Assembly (NCBI GenBank): GCA_947074205.1
Contig: CAMTOQ010000028.1
Location: forward strand, 1-38,273
DNA length: 38,273 nt
Direction: 5' to 3'
Origin: an uncultured Bacteroides sp.
GTDB taxonomy: Bacteria; Bacteroidota; Bacteroidia; Bacteroidales; Bacteroidaceae
Position numbers and translations under genes: made by a program. Positions 26,324-34,367 of this stretch are shown piece after piece. How positions within the stretch are numbered: the first letter of the stretch is position 1; the number at the start of each line of letters is the position of its first letter. A model generated the notes under the pieces. It ran no database searches and was not told the DNA's origin. It saw nothing but the letters and a program-made list of their open reading frames with translations.

Positions 26324-27613
26324 ATGTCTTCAAATTCACAAAGCATTGCACCTTTAAAAGGTATTAAAGTAATTGACTGGACACAAGTACAGTCGGGTCC
26401 ATCTTGTACACAAATGTTGGCATGGCTAGGTGCCGATGTTATAAAAATTGAGAGAGTTGGAGTGGGAGACCCAACTCGTGATGAGTTGTTGGATAAACCC
26501 GGTTTGGATGGTATATACTTTCTTCAGTTAAATTGTAATAAACGTTCAATAGAATTGAACGCTAAGGCTCCTGAAGGAAAAGAGATCTTGACTAAACTGA
26601 TTGAAAGCGCAGATATTTTTATTGAAAACTTACATCCAGGTGCTGCCGATTCATTAGGATTTTCTTGGGATGATGTTCACAAAATGAATCCTCGTTGTAT
26701 TTATGGCACTATTAAAGGTTTTAATGAAAGTTCTCCATATGCTAGCGTGAAAGCTTTTGAACCTGTTGCTCAATGTGCCGGCGGTGCTGCTGCAACAACT
26801 GGTTGGTGGGATGGTGAATACAATATACCTACGCAATCGGGTGCTGCACTGGGTGACAGTAACACTGGTATGCACCTCACTATTGGTATCTTGGCAGCAT
26901 TGATGCAACGCGAAAAGACGGGTGAAGGATGCTACGTGCAACAATCAATGCAAGATGCTGTGTTGAATCTTTGCCGCATTAAACTTCGTGACCAATTGAT
27001 TTTGGATAATATTGGAGTCTTAACTCATCTTCCTGAATATCCAGATCAAAAATTTGGTAAGACTGTACCACGTGCTGGTAATGTTGAAGGTGGACAAGTT
27101 TTGGGTTGGTGTTATAAGTGTAAAGGATGGGAAACTGATCCTAATGCATTTGTTTACATCGTTCTTCAAAATGAAACTAAGGCATTTGCAGAGGCTTGTA
27201 CAGCTCTTGGTAAACCAGAATGGATTAACGATCCTAAGTTCAATACTCCTGAAGCCCGCCAGAAAGTAAAACCAGAAATATGGAAAGGTGTAGAAGAATA
27301 TACTATTACACGCACTAAAGAAGAAGTGGTAGATGTGTTGGGTAAAGCAGGTTTGCCATGTGGACCAGTATTGGGTATGGACGAAATAATGAAAGATAAG
27401 TCTTTGTATGACTGTGGCACATTAGTAGAAGTAGATCAACCTAAACGTGGTAAGTTTGTCACTATTGGTTGTCCTCCAAAATTCTCTTCTTACTCTCCTG
27501 TAGTAACTCCAGCACCAGCTCTAGGGGCTGACACCGACGATATCCTAAAAGAAATAGGTTACAGCGATGCTGATATCGCTAAGTTCCGTGCCGATCACGT
27601 AGTATGTAAATAA
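26324..27613 (+). CDS. frc: Formyl-CoA:oxalate CoA-transferase
   Basis: Frc moves CoA from formyl-CoA to oxalate, giving oxalyl-CoA and formate; it is a cytosolic class III CoA-transferase. The 429 residues align along their length with remembered Oxalobacter Frc and E. coli YfdW. VQSGPSCTQMLAWLGADVIKIE is at the start, the nucleophile D178 is in ALGDSNTGMH, and SMQDAVLNL, KCKGWETDPNA and a GPV motif near the C-terminus follow. Two differences stand out. The tetraglycine active-site loop reads VEGGQV, and the Trp48 position of Oxalobacter is Glu54. A related acyl donor is therefore possible. It is the first gene of the cluster, with a strong Shine-Dalgarno sequence. Confidence 0.9.
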   Translation: MSSNSQSIAPLKGIKVIDWTQVQSGPSCTQMLAWLGADVIKIERVGVGDPTRDELLDKPGLDGIYFLQLNCNKRSIELNAKAPEGKEILTKLIESADIFIENLHPGAADSLGFSWDDVHKMNPRCIYGTIKGFNESSPYASVKAFEPVAQCAGGAAATTGWWDGEYNIPTQSGAALGDSNTGMHLTIGILAALMQREKTGEGCYVQQSMQDAVLNLCRIKLRDQLILDNIGVLTHLPEYPDQKFGKTVPRAGNVEGGQVLGWCYKCKGWETDPNAFVYIVLQNETKAFAEACTALGKPEWINDPKFNTPEARQKVKPEIWKGVEEYTITRTKEEVVDVLGKAGLPCGPVLGMDEIMKDKSLYDCGTLVEVDQPKRGKFVTIGCPPKFSSYSPVVTPAPALGADTDDILKEIGYSDADIAKFRADHVVCK

Positions 27614-27620
27614 AATCAAT

Positions 27621-27663
27621 GAGCTTAGCAGCAATCATTTAATAAAACGATTGCTGCAAGCTC
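27621..27663 (+). repeat. Stem-loop between frc and oxc
   Basis: GCAGCAATC (27628-27636) pairs with GATTGCTGC (27649-27657). The stem is extended outward by GAGCTT/AAGCTC with one bulged A. The loop is 12 bases and there is no T-run, so a processing or mRNA-stability element is more likely than a terminator. Confidence 0.6.
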
Positions 27664-27685
27664 CATATAATTCAATAAACTCAAG

Positions 27686-27691
27686 AAGGAG
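27686..27691 (+). promoter_or_regulatory. Strong Shine-Dalgarno sequence of oxc
   Basis: AAGGAG lies nine bases before the ATG at 27701. Like the frc site, it is atypical for this genome. Confidence 0.65.
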
Positions 27692-27700
27692 ATTAATATT

Positions 27701-29422
27701 ATGGTAACCAATCAAACTCAACCTCAAACCCAGAACTTGACAGACGGTATGCACATTGTCGTAGATGCATTGAAACGCAATGGTGTCGATACCATCTTTG
27801 GTTTAGTTGGTATTCCTGTGACCGATCTTGCCCGCCATGCGCAAGAAGTCGGTATTCGTTTCGTAGGTTTCCGTCATGAACAATCGGCAGGTAATGCTGC
27901 GGCAGCTGCAGGTTTCATCACCAAGAAACCGGGTATTTGTTTAACAGTTTCTGCACCCGGGTTCCTGAATGGTTTAACTGCATTAGCAAATGCGACAACC
28001 AACGGCTTCCCTATGATTCAGATTAGTGGCTCTAGTGATAGAGCAATTATCGATTTGCAGCAAGGCGACTATGAAGAATTAGATCAGATGAATATTGCAA
28101 AGCCTTTCTGTAAGGCGGCTTATCGTATCAATAAACCCCAAGATATTGCTACAGGGATAGCGCGCGCTATACGTGCTGCCGTGACCGGTAGACCTGGTGG
28201 TGTATATCTTGACTTGACAACTGCCTTACTAGCGGCAGCTGTTGATAAGGATGAGATGGAGAAGACACTATATACGGTGGTAGATCCTAATCCTGCGATA
28301 ATTCCTTCGCAAGAGTCTGTAGACCGCGCCTTGCAATTGTTAGCCTCGGCTAAGAATCCATTGATTATTCTTGGTAAGGGTGCTGCATATGCTCAAGCCG
28401 ACGATGATATAAAGACCTTTATCGAAAAGACCGGCATTCCTTTCTTACCTATGTCGATGGCAAAAGGCTTGATGCCTGATGATCATCCACAGAGTGCCGC
28501 AGCTGCCCGTGGCTATGTGATGAGCAATGCGGATGTGGTGGTACTGATGGGTGCTCGCCTCAACTGGTTGCTAGGTCATGGTAAGGGAAAACATTGGAAC
28601 CCTAATGTGAAGTTTATTCAGCTTGACATCGATGGTATGGAGTTCGATAGCAACCGTCAAATTTTAGCACCTGTTGCCGGTGATATTGGCTCGTCGATGA
28701 AGGCATTTGTAGCAGGTTTAGCCAAATATTCTATTAAGGCTGATGCAGCTTGGATGGATGGTATCAACAAGGATAAGGCAGTGAATGCTCAGAAGATGGA
28801 AGCTCGATTGGCCAACGTTACTGAACCGATGAACTTCTATTGTACGCTCAAAGCGGTACGCGATGTGCTAGACAAACAACGCGATTATTACTTAGTGAAC
28901 GAGGGTGCAAATACGCTAGATGATACCCGCAATGTCATCAATATGTATGAACCACGCAAACGTTTGGATTGCGGCACATGGGGTGTAATGGGTATCGGCA
29001 TGGGCTATGCTATTGGTGCAGCTGTGACTACAGGAAAGCAAGTGGTGTCTATCCACGGTGATAGCGCATTTGGATTTAGTGGAATGGAAGTAGAGACGAT
29101 GTGTCGTTTCAAATTGCCAATCACAGTAGTAGTGTTCAATAATGGCGGTATCTACAAGGGTGATAGTCCTAATCTAAGTGGTGGAACCGATCCTTCGCCT
29201 ACTACTTTGATGCCGGATGCACGTTATGATAAAGTAATTGAAGCCTTTGGTGGAGATGCTTACTATGTGACTACGCCTGCCGAACTGACAGATGCGTTGA
29301 CTAAAGCGATAGCTTCGAAAAAGCCATCGTTGATTGATGTGAAGATTGATCCATCGGATGGATTGGAAAGCGGCCACATTGGCAACCTCAATCCTGCTAC
29401 CGTGATTAAGGAAGCACATTAA
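27701..29422 (+). CDS. oxc: Oxalyl-CoA decarboxylase
   Basis: Oxc is a thiamine-diphosphate enzyme that decarboxylates oxalyl-CoA to formyl-CoA, consuming a proton. The 573 residues match the family. FRHEQSAGNAAAAAG holds the ThDP glutamate E60. QQGDYEELDQMN holds Y124, equivalent to Tyr120 of the Oxalobacter enzyme. IHGDSAFGFSGMEVET (GDS at 453-455) followed by NN at 480-481 is the ThDP-Mg motif. GGIYKGD holds Y485. The C-terminal lid reads ESGHIGNLNP, with His559 where Oxalobacter has Arg555; from memory E. coli YfdU also has His. It follows frc by 87 bases. Its length and all catalytic regions look intact. Confidence 0.95.
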   Translation: MVTNQTQPQTQNLTDGMHIVVDALKRNGVDTIFGLVGIPVTDLARHAQEVGIRFVGFRHEQSAGNAAAAAGFITKKPGICLTVSAPGFLNGLTALANATTNGFPMIQISGSSDRAIIDLQQGDYEELDQMNIAKPFCKAAYRINKPQDIATGIARAIRAAVTGRPGGVYLDLTTALLAAAVDKDEMEKTLYTVVDPNPAIIPSQESVDRALQLLASAKNPLIILGKGAAYAQADDDIKTFIEKTGIPFLPMSMAKGLMPDDHPQSAAAARGYVMSNADVVVLMGARLNWLLGHGKGKHWNPNVKFIQLDIDGMEFDSNRQILAPVAGDIGSSMKAFVAGLAKYSIKADAAWMDGINKDKAVNAQKMEARLANVTEPMNFYCTLKAVRDVLDKQRDYYLVNEGANTLDDTRNVINMYEPRKRLDCGTWGVMGIGMGYAIGAAVTTGKQVVSIHGDSAFGFSGMEVETMCRFKLPITVVVFNNGGIYKGDSPNLSGGTDPSPTTLMPDARYDKVIEAFGGDAYYVTTPAELTDALTKAIASKKPSLIDVKIDPSDGLESGHIGNLNPATVIKEAH

Positions 29423-29435
29423 ATAAACTAACCCT

Positions 29436-29464
29436 ATTGCCCCTTACAGCAAGTAAGGGGCAAT
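29436..29464 (+). repeat. Stem-loop between oxc and the AEC transporter gene
   Basis: ATTGCCCCTTAC (29436-29447) pairs perfectly with GTAAGGGGCAAT (29453-29464) around a five-base loop. It is terminator-like in stem strength but is followed by TCTAAAAC, not a T-run. It may reduce read-through to the transporter. Confidence 0.65.
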
Positions 29465-29479
29465 TCTAAAACTCAATAT

Positions 29480-30505
29480 ATGGAATTTGGACAAATGATC
29501 TTGAATGCATTATTACCTATATTTGTGATAATGTTACTCGGATACGCATCGGGTAAGATGAGTATATTTACGGCAGAGAATGCAAGAAGTTTCAATAAAT
29601 TGGTATTGAACTATGCTTTACCTGCTGCTTTGTTCTTGTCTATTGTGAAAGCAGATAGGCATCTTTTATTCGAAGATTTGAAATTGACAATTATCAGTAT
29701 TGTGGTAATTGTAATCTGCTTTTTATTTGCTTATTTTGGCTGCCAAAAGTTCTTTAAACATAGTAAGAAAGAGGCTGCCGTTTGTGCTTTGATTGCAGGT
29801 TCGCCAACTATTGGCTTCTTAGGATTTGCTGTACTTGAGCCTATTTATGGTTTCAATACTAGTACAGGTCTAGTTATTGCCATCGTGGCTATTGTAGTAA
29901 ATGCTATTACCATACCAATCGGTTTATATCTTCTTGATCCAGACAACACTCCAACTCCTGCTTCGAATGCTGCTGCCACTCCAGGTGCACAACCTGAAGC
30001 TCAGCCTGCAGCACAACCTGCAGCAGCTCCCAAGAAGAAAAGTGGGAACGCGTTTGTTAATGCTTTAAAACAACCAGTGGTGTGGGCGCCTATCCTCGCC
30101 GTGATTTTCATCTTGGTGGGCATCCATTTCCCTAAAGGTTTGGAACCAACTTTCAACCTTATAGCGAAGGCTAACGCAGGGTTGGCTGTATTTGCTGCCG
30201 GTGTAACCTTGTCGGCTCAGCATATTCGTATCAACTGGGAAATCTGTTACAACACTATTCTTAAGCTTTTAATAATGCCAGCTGCATTGCTCGTGGTGGG
30301 TAAGTTGTTCCATCTAGAAGCAGCCAACTTGCAGATGTTGGTAATGGCAGGTGCATTGCCTCCAGCATTCTCTGGAATTATTATTGGTAGCCGTTATCAG
30401 ATCTATGTGAATACCGGGACGTCGTCTTTGGCATTGAGTACCTTCTTATTTATGGCCAGCTGTCCTTTCTGGTATTGGCTAGCCGGCCTAGTGTCACATA
30501 TGTAA
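29480..30505 (+). CDS. AEC (auxin efflux carrier) family transporter, probable oxalate or formate carrier
   Basis: The 341 residues form about ten membrane helices in two halves. The first half opens with [25 protein letters not shown] and [12 protein letters not shown]; the second includes [14 protein letters not shown]. The order frc-oxc-AEC is the same as E. coli yfdW-yfdU-yfdV, so a carboxylate of the oxalate pathway is the likely cargo. This is context, not proof. The loop between halves (about 154-190) is an Ala/Pro/Gln-rich low-complexity segment (for example [15 protein letters not shown]) followed by lysines. It has no Shine-Dalgarno sequence, unlike frc and oxc. Confidence 0.82.
   Translation: MEFGQMILNALLPIFVIMLLGYASGKMSIFTAENARSFNKLVLNYALPAALFLSIVKADRHLLFEDLKLTIISIVVIVICFLFAYFGCQKFFKHSKKEAAVCALIAGSPTIGFLGFAVLEPIYGFNTSTGLVIAIVAIVVNAITIPIGLYLLDPDNTPTPASNAAATPGAQPEAQPAAQPAAAPKKKSGNAFVNALKQPVVWAPILAVIFILVGIHFPKGLEPTFNLIAKANAGLAVFAAGVTLSAQHIRINWEICYNTILKLLIMPAALLVVGKLFHLEAANLQMLVMAGALPPAFSGIIIGSRYQIYVNTGTSSLALSTFLFMASCPFWYWLAGLVSHM
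29989..30030 (+). repeat. Short imperfect tandem repeat in the AEC linker
   Basis: Near-copies of CAACCTGCAGCA encode the repeated Q-P-x-A units of the central loop. Slippage at such repeats could change linker length between strains. Confidence 0.5.
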
Positions 30506-30531
30506 TAGGAAGATAAGAGTTTTAATTAGGC

Positions 30532-30578
30532 ACGCGGCGCACCATAATCGAGAATTTTCCGATGGTGGTGGGTCGCGT
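30532..30578 (+). repeat. Stem-loop between the AEC gene and nifJ
   Basis: An inner CACCAT/ATGGTG pair (30540-30545 and 30562-30567) is nested in an outer ACGCG/CGCGT pair (30532-30536 and 30574-30578), with small internal loops. It ends 22 bases before the nifJ ATG. Confidence 0.5.
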
Positions 30579-30599
30579 TGTTCGTAAAATAGTTATAAT

Positions 30600-33500
30600 A
30601 TGGGTACTAGAAAAATAATCGATGGTTGTACGGCTGCTACATATATCGCATATGCAATGGCAGATGCTGCCACAATCTATCCTATTTCGCCAGCGTCGGA
30701 AATGGGCGAGATGGCTGACCAATGGGCTGTAGATGGGCGAAAGAATCTGATGGGGCAGACGATGGTCGTCCGCGAAATGGAGTCGGAGCTAGGCGCTGCG
30801 GGTGCGGTGCATGGCTGTTTGACCGGTGGAGCATTGACCACCACTTTCACTGCTTCGCAAGGGTTGATGTTGATGATTCCCAATATGTACAAGATAGCCG
30901 GTGAGTTGCTACCAGCAGTGTTTCATGTTACCGCTCGTTCGTTATCAGCTCATGCGCTGTCGATCTTTGGCGATCATCAGGATGTGATGGCTTGCCGACA
31001 TACGGGCTTTTCTTTTTTAGCCTCAGCTTCAGTACAAGAAGCGATGGATTTGGCATTGGTGGCTCATTTGTCTGCTATCGATGCATCGTTGCCCTTCTGT
31101 CACTTTATGGATGGAATGCGCACTTCTGCGGAGTTGCAAAATATTGAGATGATTGATTATGAAGATATTCGTCCGTTGGTGGATTGGGATAAAGTGAAAG
31201 CATTTCGAGATCGTGCGATGAATTCGGAGAAACCGAATATGCGTGGTACGGCACAGAATCCTGATGTATACTTCCAAAATATGGAGGCGGCCAATCCGTT
31301 CCATTTAGCTGTTCCCGATATCGTGCAGAAGAATATGGACAAAGTGGCTAAGCTTACAGGACGCAACTACCACTTGTTCGACTATGTCGGCGCACCCGAT
31401 GCTGATTATGTGATTATCACAATGGGGGTGAGTTGTAATGTGGTAGAAGAGATGGTAGATTATCTGCTACAACAAGGACAAAAAGTGGGCATGATCAAGG
31501 TCCGACTCTATCGTCCTTTCTCTGTGGAGCAACTACTAGCAGCTATTCCTGTCACAGCCAAAGTTTTGACAGTTTTAGATCGAACAAAAGAACCTGGCGC
31601 GCAAGGTGAGCCTCTCTTCCTTGATGTGTGTGCGGCAGTGCAGACAAACGGACGGGCAGTGAAGGTGTTAGGTGGCCGTTATGGACTTAGTTCGAAGGAA
31701 TTTACACCAACAATGGTGAAGGCCGTATTTGACAATATGCAGTCGGCTCAGCCTAAACCTATCTTCACGGTAGGTATCGAAGACGATGTGACTCATCTTT
31801 CTTTGCCGTTAACCGATGTGGTTGATCCTGAACCAAAGGAAACTATACAATGTAAGTTTTATGGTTTCGGATCGGATGGTACCATTGGAGCCAATAAACA
31901 AGCTGCACGCATCATTGGCGACAACACTGATCTGCACATTCAAGCCTACTTTATGCACGACTCCAAGAAATCGGGTGGTTACACGGTGTCTAATTTGCGT
32001 TTTGCTAAACAGCCTATCTTATCGGCATATGCTATACTCCATGCCAATTATGTGGCATGCCACAAAAGTAGCTATGTCAAGGAGTTCGATATGTTGGAAG
32101 ATATAGTAGATGGCGGCACATTTGTTCTCAATTCGGCATGGACGCTTGCCGATATGGAAAAACGACTACCTGCGCAGATGCGTCGATCTATTGCTCAGAA
32201 GAAGTTGAAGTTCTACAATATAGACGCAATGAAGGTGGCCAATGAAGTAGGTTTAGGTGTACGTATCAATATGATTATGCAAGCTGTCTTCTTTAAGCTA
32301 ACCGATATGATACCTTATGAGAAGGCCATTGAATTACTGAAAGCTGATATACAGACAATCTATGCCAAAGAAGGTGAAACCGTGATTGCCGAAGATATAA
32401 AAGGTGTCGATCAGGCACTACAAGAGATGGTGCAGATTGATTATCCTGATTCTTGGAAGGATGCGGTAGATCCCCCTCGGCCTGAGGTGAATGAACCGGA
32501 TTTTATCCGTTACGTGTCCAAACCAATCTTGGCACTCAAGGGAGATTCGTTGCCTGTATCGAAATTCTCTGCCGATGGATTTGTACCTGTGGGTACTACT
32601 GCCTACGAGAAGCGGGGAGTGGCCTATCAGGTACCTTGGTGGGATGTGGATAAATGTATACAGTGCACGCAGTGTTCCTTTGTCTGTCCACATGCTGCTA
32701 TTCGTCCATATCTCCCTACAAAAGAAGAACTCAATGGTGCACCCGCTTCGTTTGTGGTGAAACCTGCAACAGGTGGACCCGCATTCAAGGATTTGAGCTT
32801 CCGCATCCAAAACTATGCTGACGATTGTCAGGGCTGTGGTAGTTGTATTGAGGTTTGTCCTGCTAAGGCGCTTTCTTTCAAACTCTATAGCGACGAAGTG
32901 GATGAACAGCGTGTCAATCTGGAATTTGCACAACAACATATTACGTTCAAGGACGGTTTGTTGCCACGCAACAGCATCAAAGGTTCGCAACTTTATCAAC
33001 CTCTGCTCGAGTTCTCGGGTGCCTGTGCCGGTTGTGGGGAGACCCCTTATGTGAAATTGGTGACACAGCTCTTTGGCGAACGTATGTTGGTGGCCAATGC
33101 CACAGGCTGTAGCTCTATTTGGGGGGCAAGTATGCCTAGTATGCCTTACACTAAGAACAAGAATGGGCATGGTCCTGCATGGGGCAACTCACTCTTCGAG
33201 GATAATGCAGAGTATGGATATGGTATAGCTACAGCCGTGAAGCAGCGTCGGGCACGACTAGAGTTATTAGTCGATGAGGCTTTGGCTATTAAGGATCTGC
33301 CTGCTGAAGCTCAACAAGCCCTCACGGCATGGAAAGCTGCTAAGGATGATCCCGAGCAATCTTATCCATTAGGTCAAAAGGCTTTGGCTGCGCTCGATAA
33401 ACTACCGACCAACCCGATCATTGAAGAAATCAAAGCGTGTGGCGAATTATTTGGTAAGAAATCAATTTGGATTATTGGTGGTGATGGCTGGGCTTATGAT

Positions 33501-34109
33501 ATCGGCTTTGGTGGACTAGATCATGTGTTGGCCTCCGGAGAGAATGTCAATGTGTTAGTACTCGACACCGAGTGTTACTCCAACACAGGCGGGCAGACTT
33601 CTAAAGCAACTCCACTGAGTGCCATTGCTAAATTTTCATCCGCAGGAAAGCGTACCAACAAAAAAGAATTGGGCCGAATGATGATGACTTATGGTAATGT
33701 CTATGTGGCTTCGGTGGCGATAGGCGGTAACAAGCAGCATACCATCAATGCATTGATGGAGGCTGAGGCTTATGATGGGCCATCGATTGTAATAGCTTAT
33801 TGTCCGTGTATCAATCATGGTTTACGTGCAGGAATGGGTAGTTCAATCATTGAAGAGGGACGTGCAGTAACATGCGGTTACTGGCCACTCTATCGTTACA
33901 ATCCCGATCTAGCAAAAGCCGGTAAAGAACCATTGAGTGTGGACTATCAACAACCCGATGAATCTATGCCTACTTTCTTAGCAGGTGAAGATCGATATGC
34001 AGCACTTACTGAAACGAAACCCGATGAGGCGAAGGTGCTTCATGGTGAATTGCAGCAAGAGTGCGATAATCTCTATAAGATACTGAATGAATCTAAAGAT
34101 GTTTATTGA
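30600..34109 (+). CDS. nifJ: Pyruvate:ferredoxin (flavodoxin) oxidoreductase
   Basis: This single-chain 1169-residue enzyme oxidatively decarboxylates pyruvate with CoA to acetyl-CoA, CO2 and reduced ferredoxin. Domains run in the usual order. The pyrimidine-binding domain starts with YPISPASEMGE. The CoA domain contains LDRTKEPGAQGEP. A two-cluster ferredoxin domain follows (CIQCTQCSFVCPHAA near 686 and CQGCGSCIEVCP). The ThDP domain has CAGCGETPY near 809, ATGCSSIW, GDGWAYDIG near 960, DTECYSNTGG and the fourth cluster cysteine in CINHG. Where the Desulfovibrio enzyme has Thr31 of YPITPSS, this one has Ser; the carboxylate-binding Arg (VTARSLSAHALS) is kept. It follows the AEC gene by 94 bases. 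Pyruvate is the default substrate, but another 2-oxoacid is conceivable here. Confidence 0.95.
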   Translation: MGTRKIIDGCTAATYIAYAMADAATIYPISPASEMGEMADQWAVDGRKNLMGQTMVVREMESELGAAGAVHGCLTGGALTTTFTASQGLMLMIPNMYKIAGELLPAVFHVTARSLSAHALSIFGDHQDVMACRHTGFSFLASASVQEAMDLALVAHLSAIDASLPFCHFMDGMRTSAELQNIEMIDYEDIRPLVDWDKVKAFRDRAMNSEKPNMRGTAQNPDVYFQNMEAANPFHLAVPDIVQKNMDKVAKLTGRNYHLFDYVGAPDADYVIITMGVSCNVVEEMVDYLLQQGQKVGMIKVRLYRPFSVEQLLAAIPVTAKVLTVLDRTKEPGAQGEPLFLDVCAAVQTNGRAVKVLGGRYGLSSKEFTPTMVKAVFDNMQSAQPKPIFTVGIEDDVTHLSLPLTDVVDPEPKETIQCKFYGFGSDGTIGANKQAARIIGDNTDLHIQAYFMHDSKKSGGYTVSNLRFAKQPILSAYAILHANYVACHKSSYVKEFDMLEDIVDGGTFVLNSAWTLADMEKRLPAQMRRSIAQKKLKFYNIDAMKVANEVGLGVRINMIMQAVFFKLTDMIPYEKAIELLKADIQTIYAKEGETVIAEDIKGVDQALQEMVQIDYPDSWKDAVDPPRPEVNEPDFIRYVSKPILALKGDSLPVSKFSADGFVPVGTTAYEKRGVAYQVPWWDVDKCIQCTQCSFVCPHAAIRPYLPTKEELNGAPASFVVKPATGGPAFKDLSFRIQNYADDCQGCGSCIEVCPAKALSFKLYSDEVDEQRVNLEFAQQHITFKDGLLPRNSIKGSQLYQPLLEFSGACAGCGETPYVKLVTQLFGERMLVANATGCSSIWGASMPSMPYTKNKNGHGPAWGNSLFEDNAEYGYGIATAVKQRRARLELLVDEALAIKDLPAEAQQALTAWKAAKDDPEQSYPLGQKALAALDKLPTNPIIEEIKACGELFGKKSIWIIGGDGWAYDIGFGGLDHVLASGENVNVLVLDTECYSNTGGQTSKATPLSAIAKFSSAGKRTNKKELGRMMMTYGNVYVASVAIGGNKQHTINALMEAEAYDGPSIVIAYCPCINHGLRAGMGSSIIEEGRAVTCGYWPLYRYNPDLAKAGKEPLSVDYQQPDESMPTFLAGEDRYAALTETKPDEAKVLHGELQQECDNLYKILNESKDVY

Positions 34110-34143
34110 TCTAATTAGTTCATAGCCAACGGATAGAGCTATA

Positions 34144-34186
34144 AAAATAGCCTGACCCTTTTAAAAATAAGAGGTCAGGCTATTTT
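34144..34186 (+). terminator. Terminator after nifJ
   Basis: AAAATAGCCTGACC (34144-34157) pairs perfectly over 14 bases with GGTCAGGCTATTTT (34173-34186), followed by GTTTTC. It closes the frc-oxc-AEC-nifJ cluster. Confidence 0.85.
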
Positions 34187-34277
34187 GTTTTCTAATTCAG
34201 GGGAAATTAATACTGATTGTTCTATTGGTTTCCAATTTGTAAGTTGTTGATAATTAGCGGTGTATTTCTGCTTTGTT

Positions 34278-34350
34278 GGCAAGGGCTACTCTGCTTGGTG
34301 ACAAAGGCTGTACACCGAGCGGAGTAGCCCTTGCCACCGAGCAGAGTAGC
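34278..34350 (+). repeat. Compound inverted and direct repeat between nifJ and the GNAT gene
   Basis: A 23-base arm (34278-34300) is inverted at 34313-34335 with two differences. The 16-base core of the second arm, CACCGAGCGGAGTAGC (34313-34328), recurs directly as CACCGAGCAGAGTAGC (34335-34350). The first arm can therefore pair with either copy. In plus-strand RNA the differences are U-G wobbles. It resembles a small intergenic repeat element. Confidence 0.7.
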
Positions 34351-34367
34351 TGTACTCACCAAACTGT

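Noticed and set aside
26324..27613. frc as a carnitine or bile-acid CoA-transferase (CaiB/BaiF)
   Set aside because: The adjacent oxalyl-CoA decarboxylase and the close match to Frc/YfdW around ALGDSNTGMH and KCKGWETD favour oxalate, despite the altered glycine loop.
32418..33170. 250-codon minus-strand frame inside nifJ
   Set aside because: It lies antisense to the conserved ferredoxin and ThDP domains of nifJ, is rich in His, Arg, Ile and Thr, and has no motif.
34313..34350. The direct repeat as a minimal CRISPR array
   Set aside because: Only two repeats with a six-base gap, within a larger inverted repeat, and no cas genes nearby.
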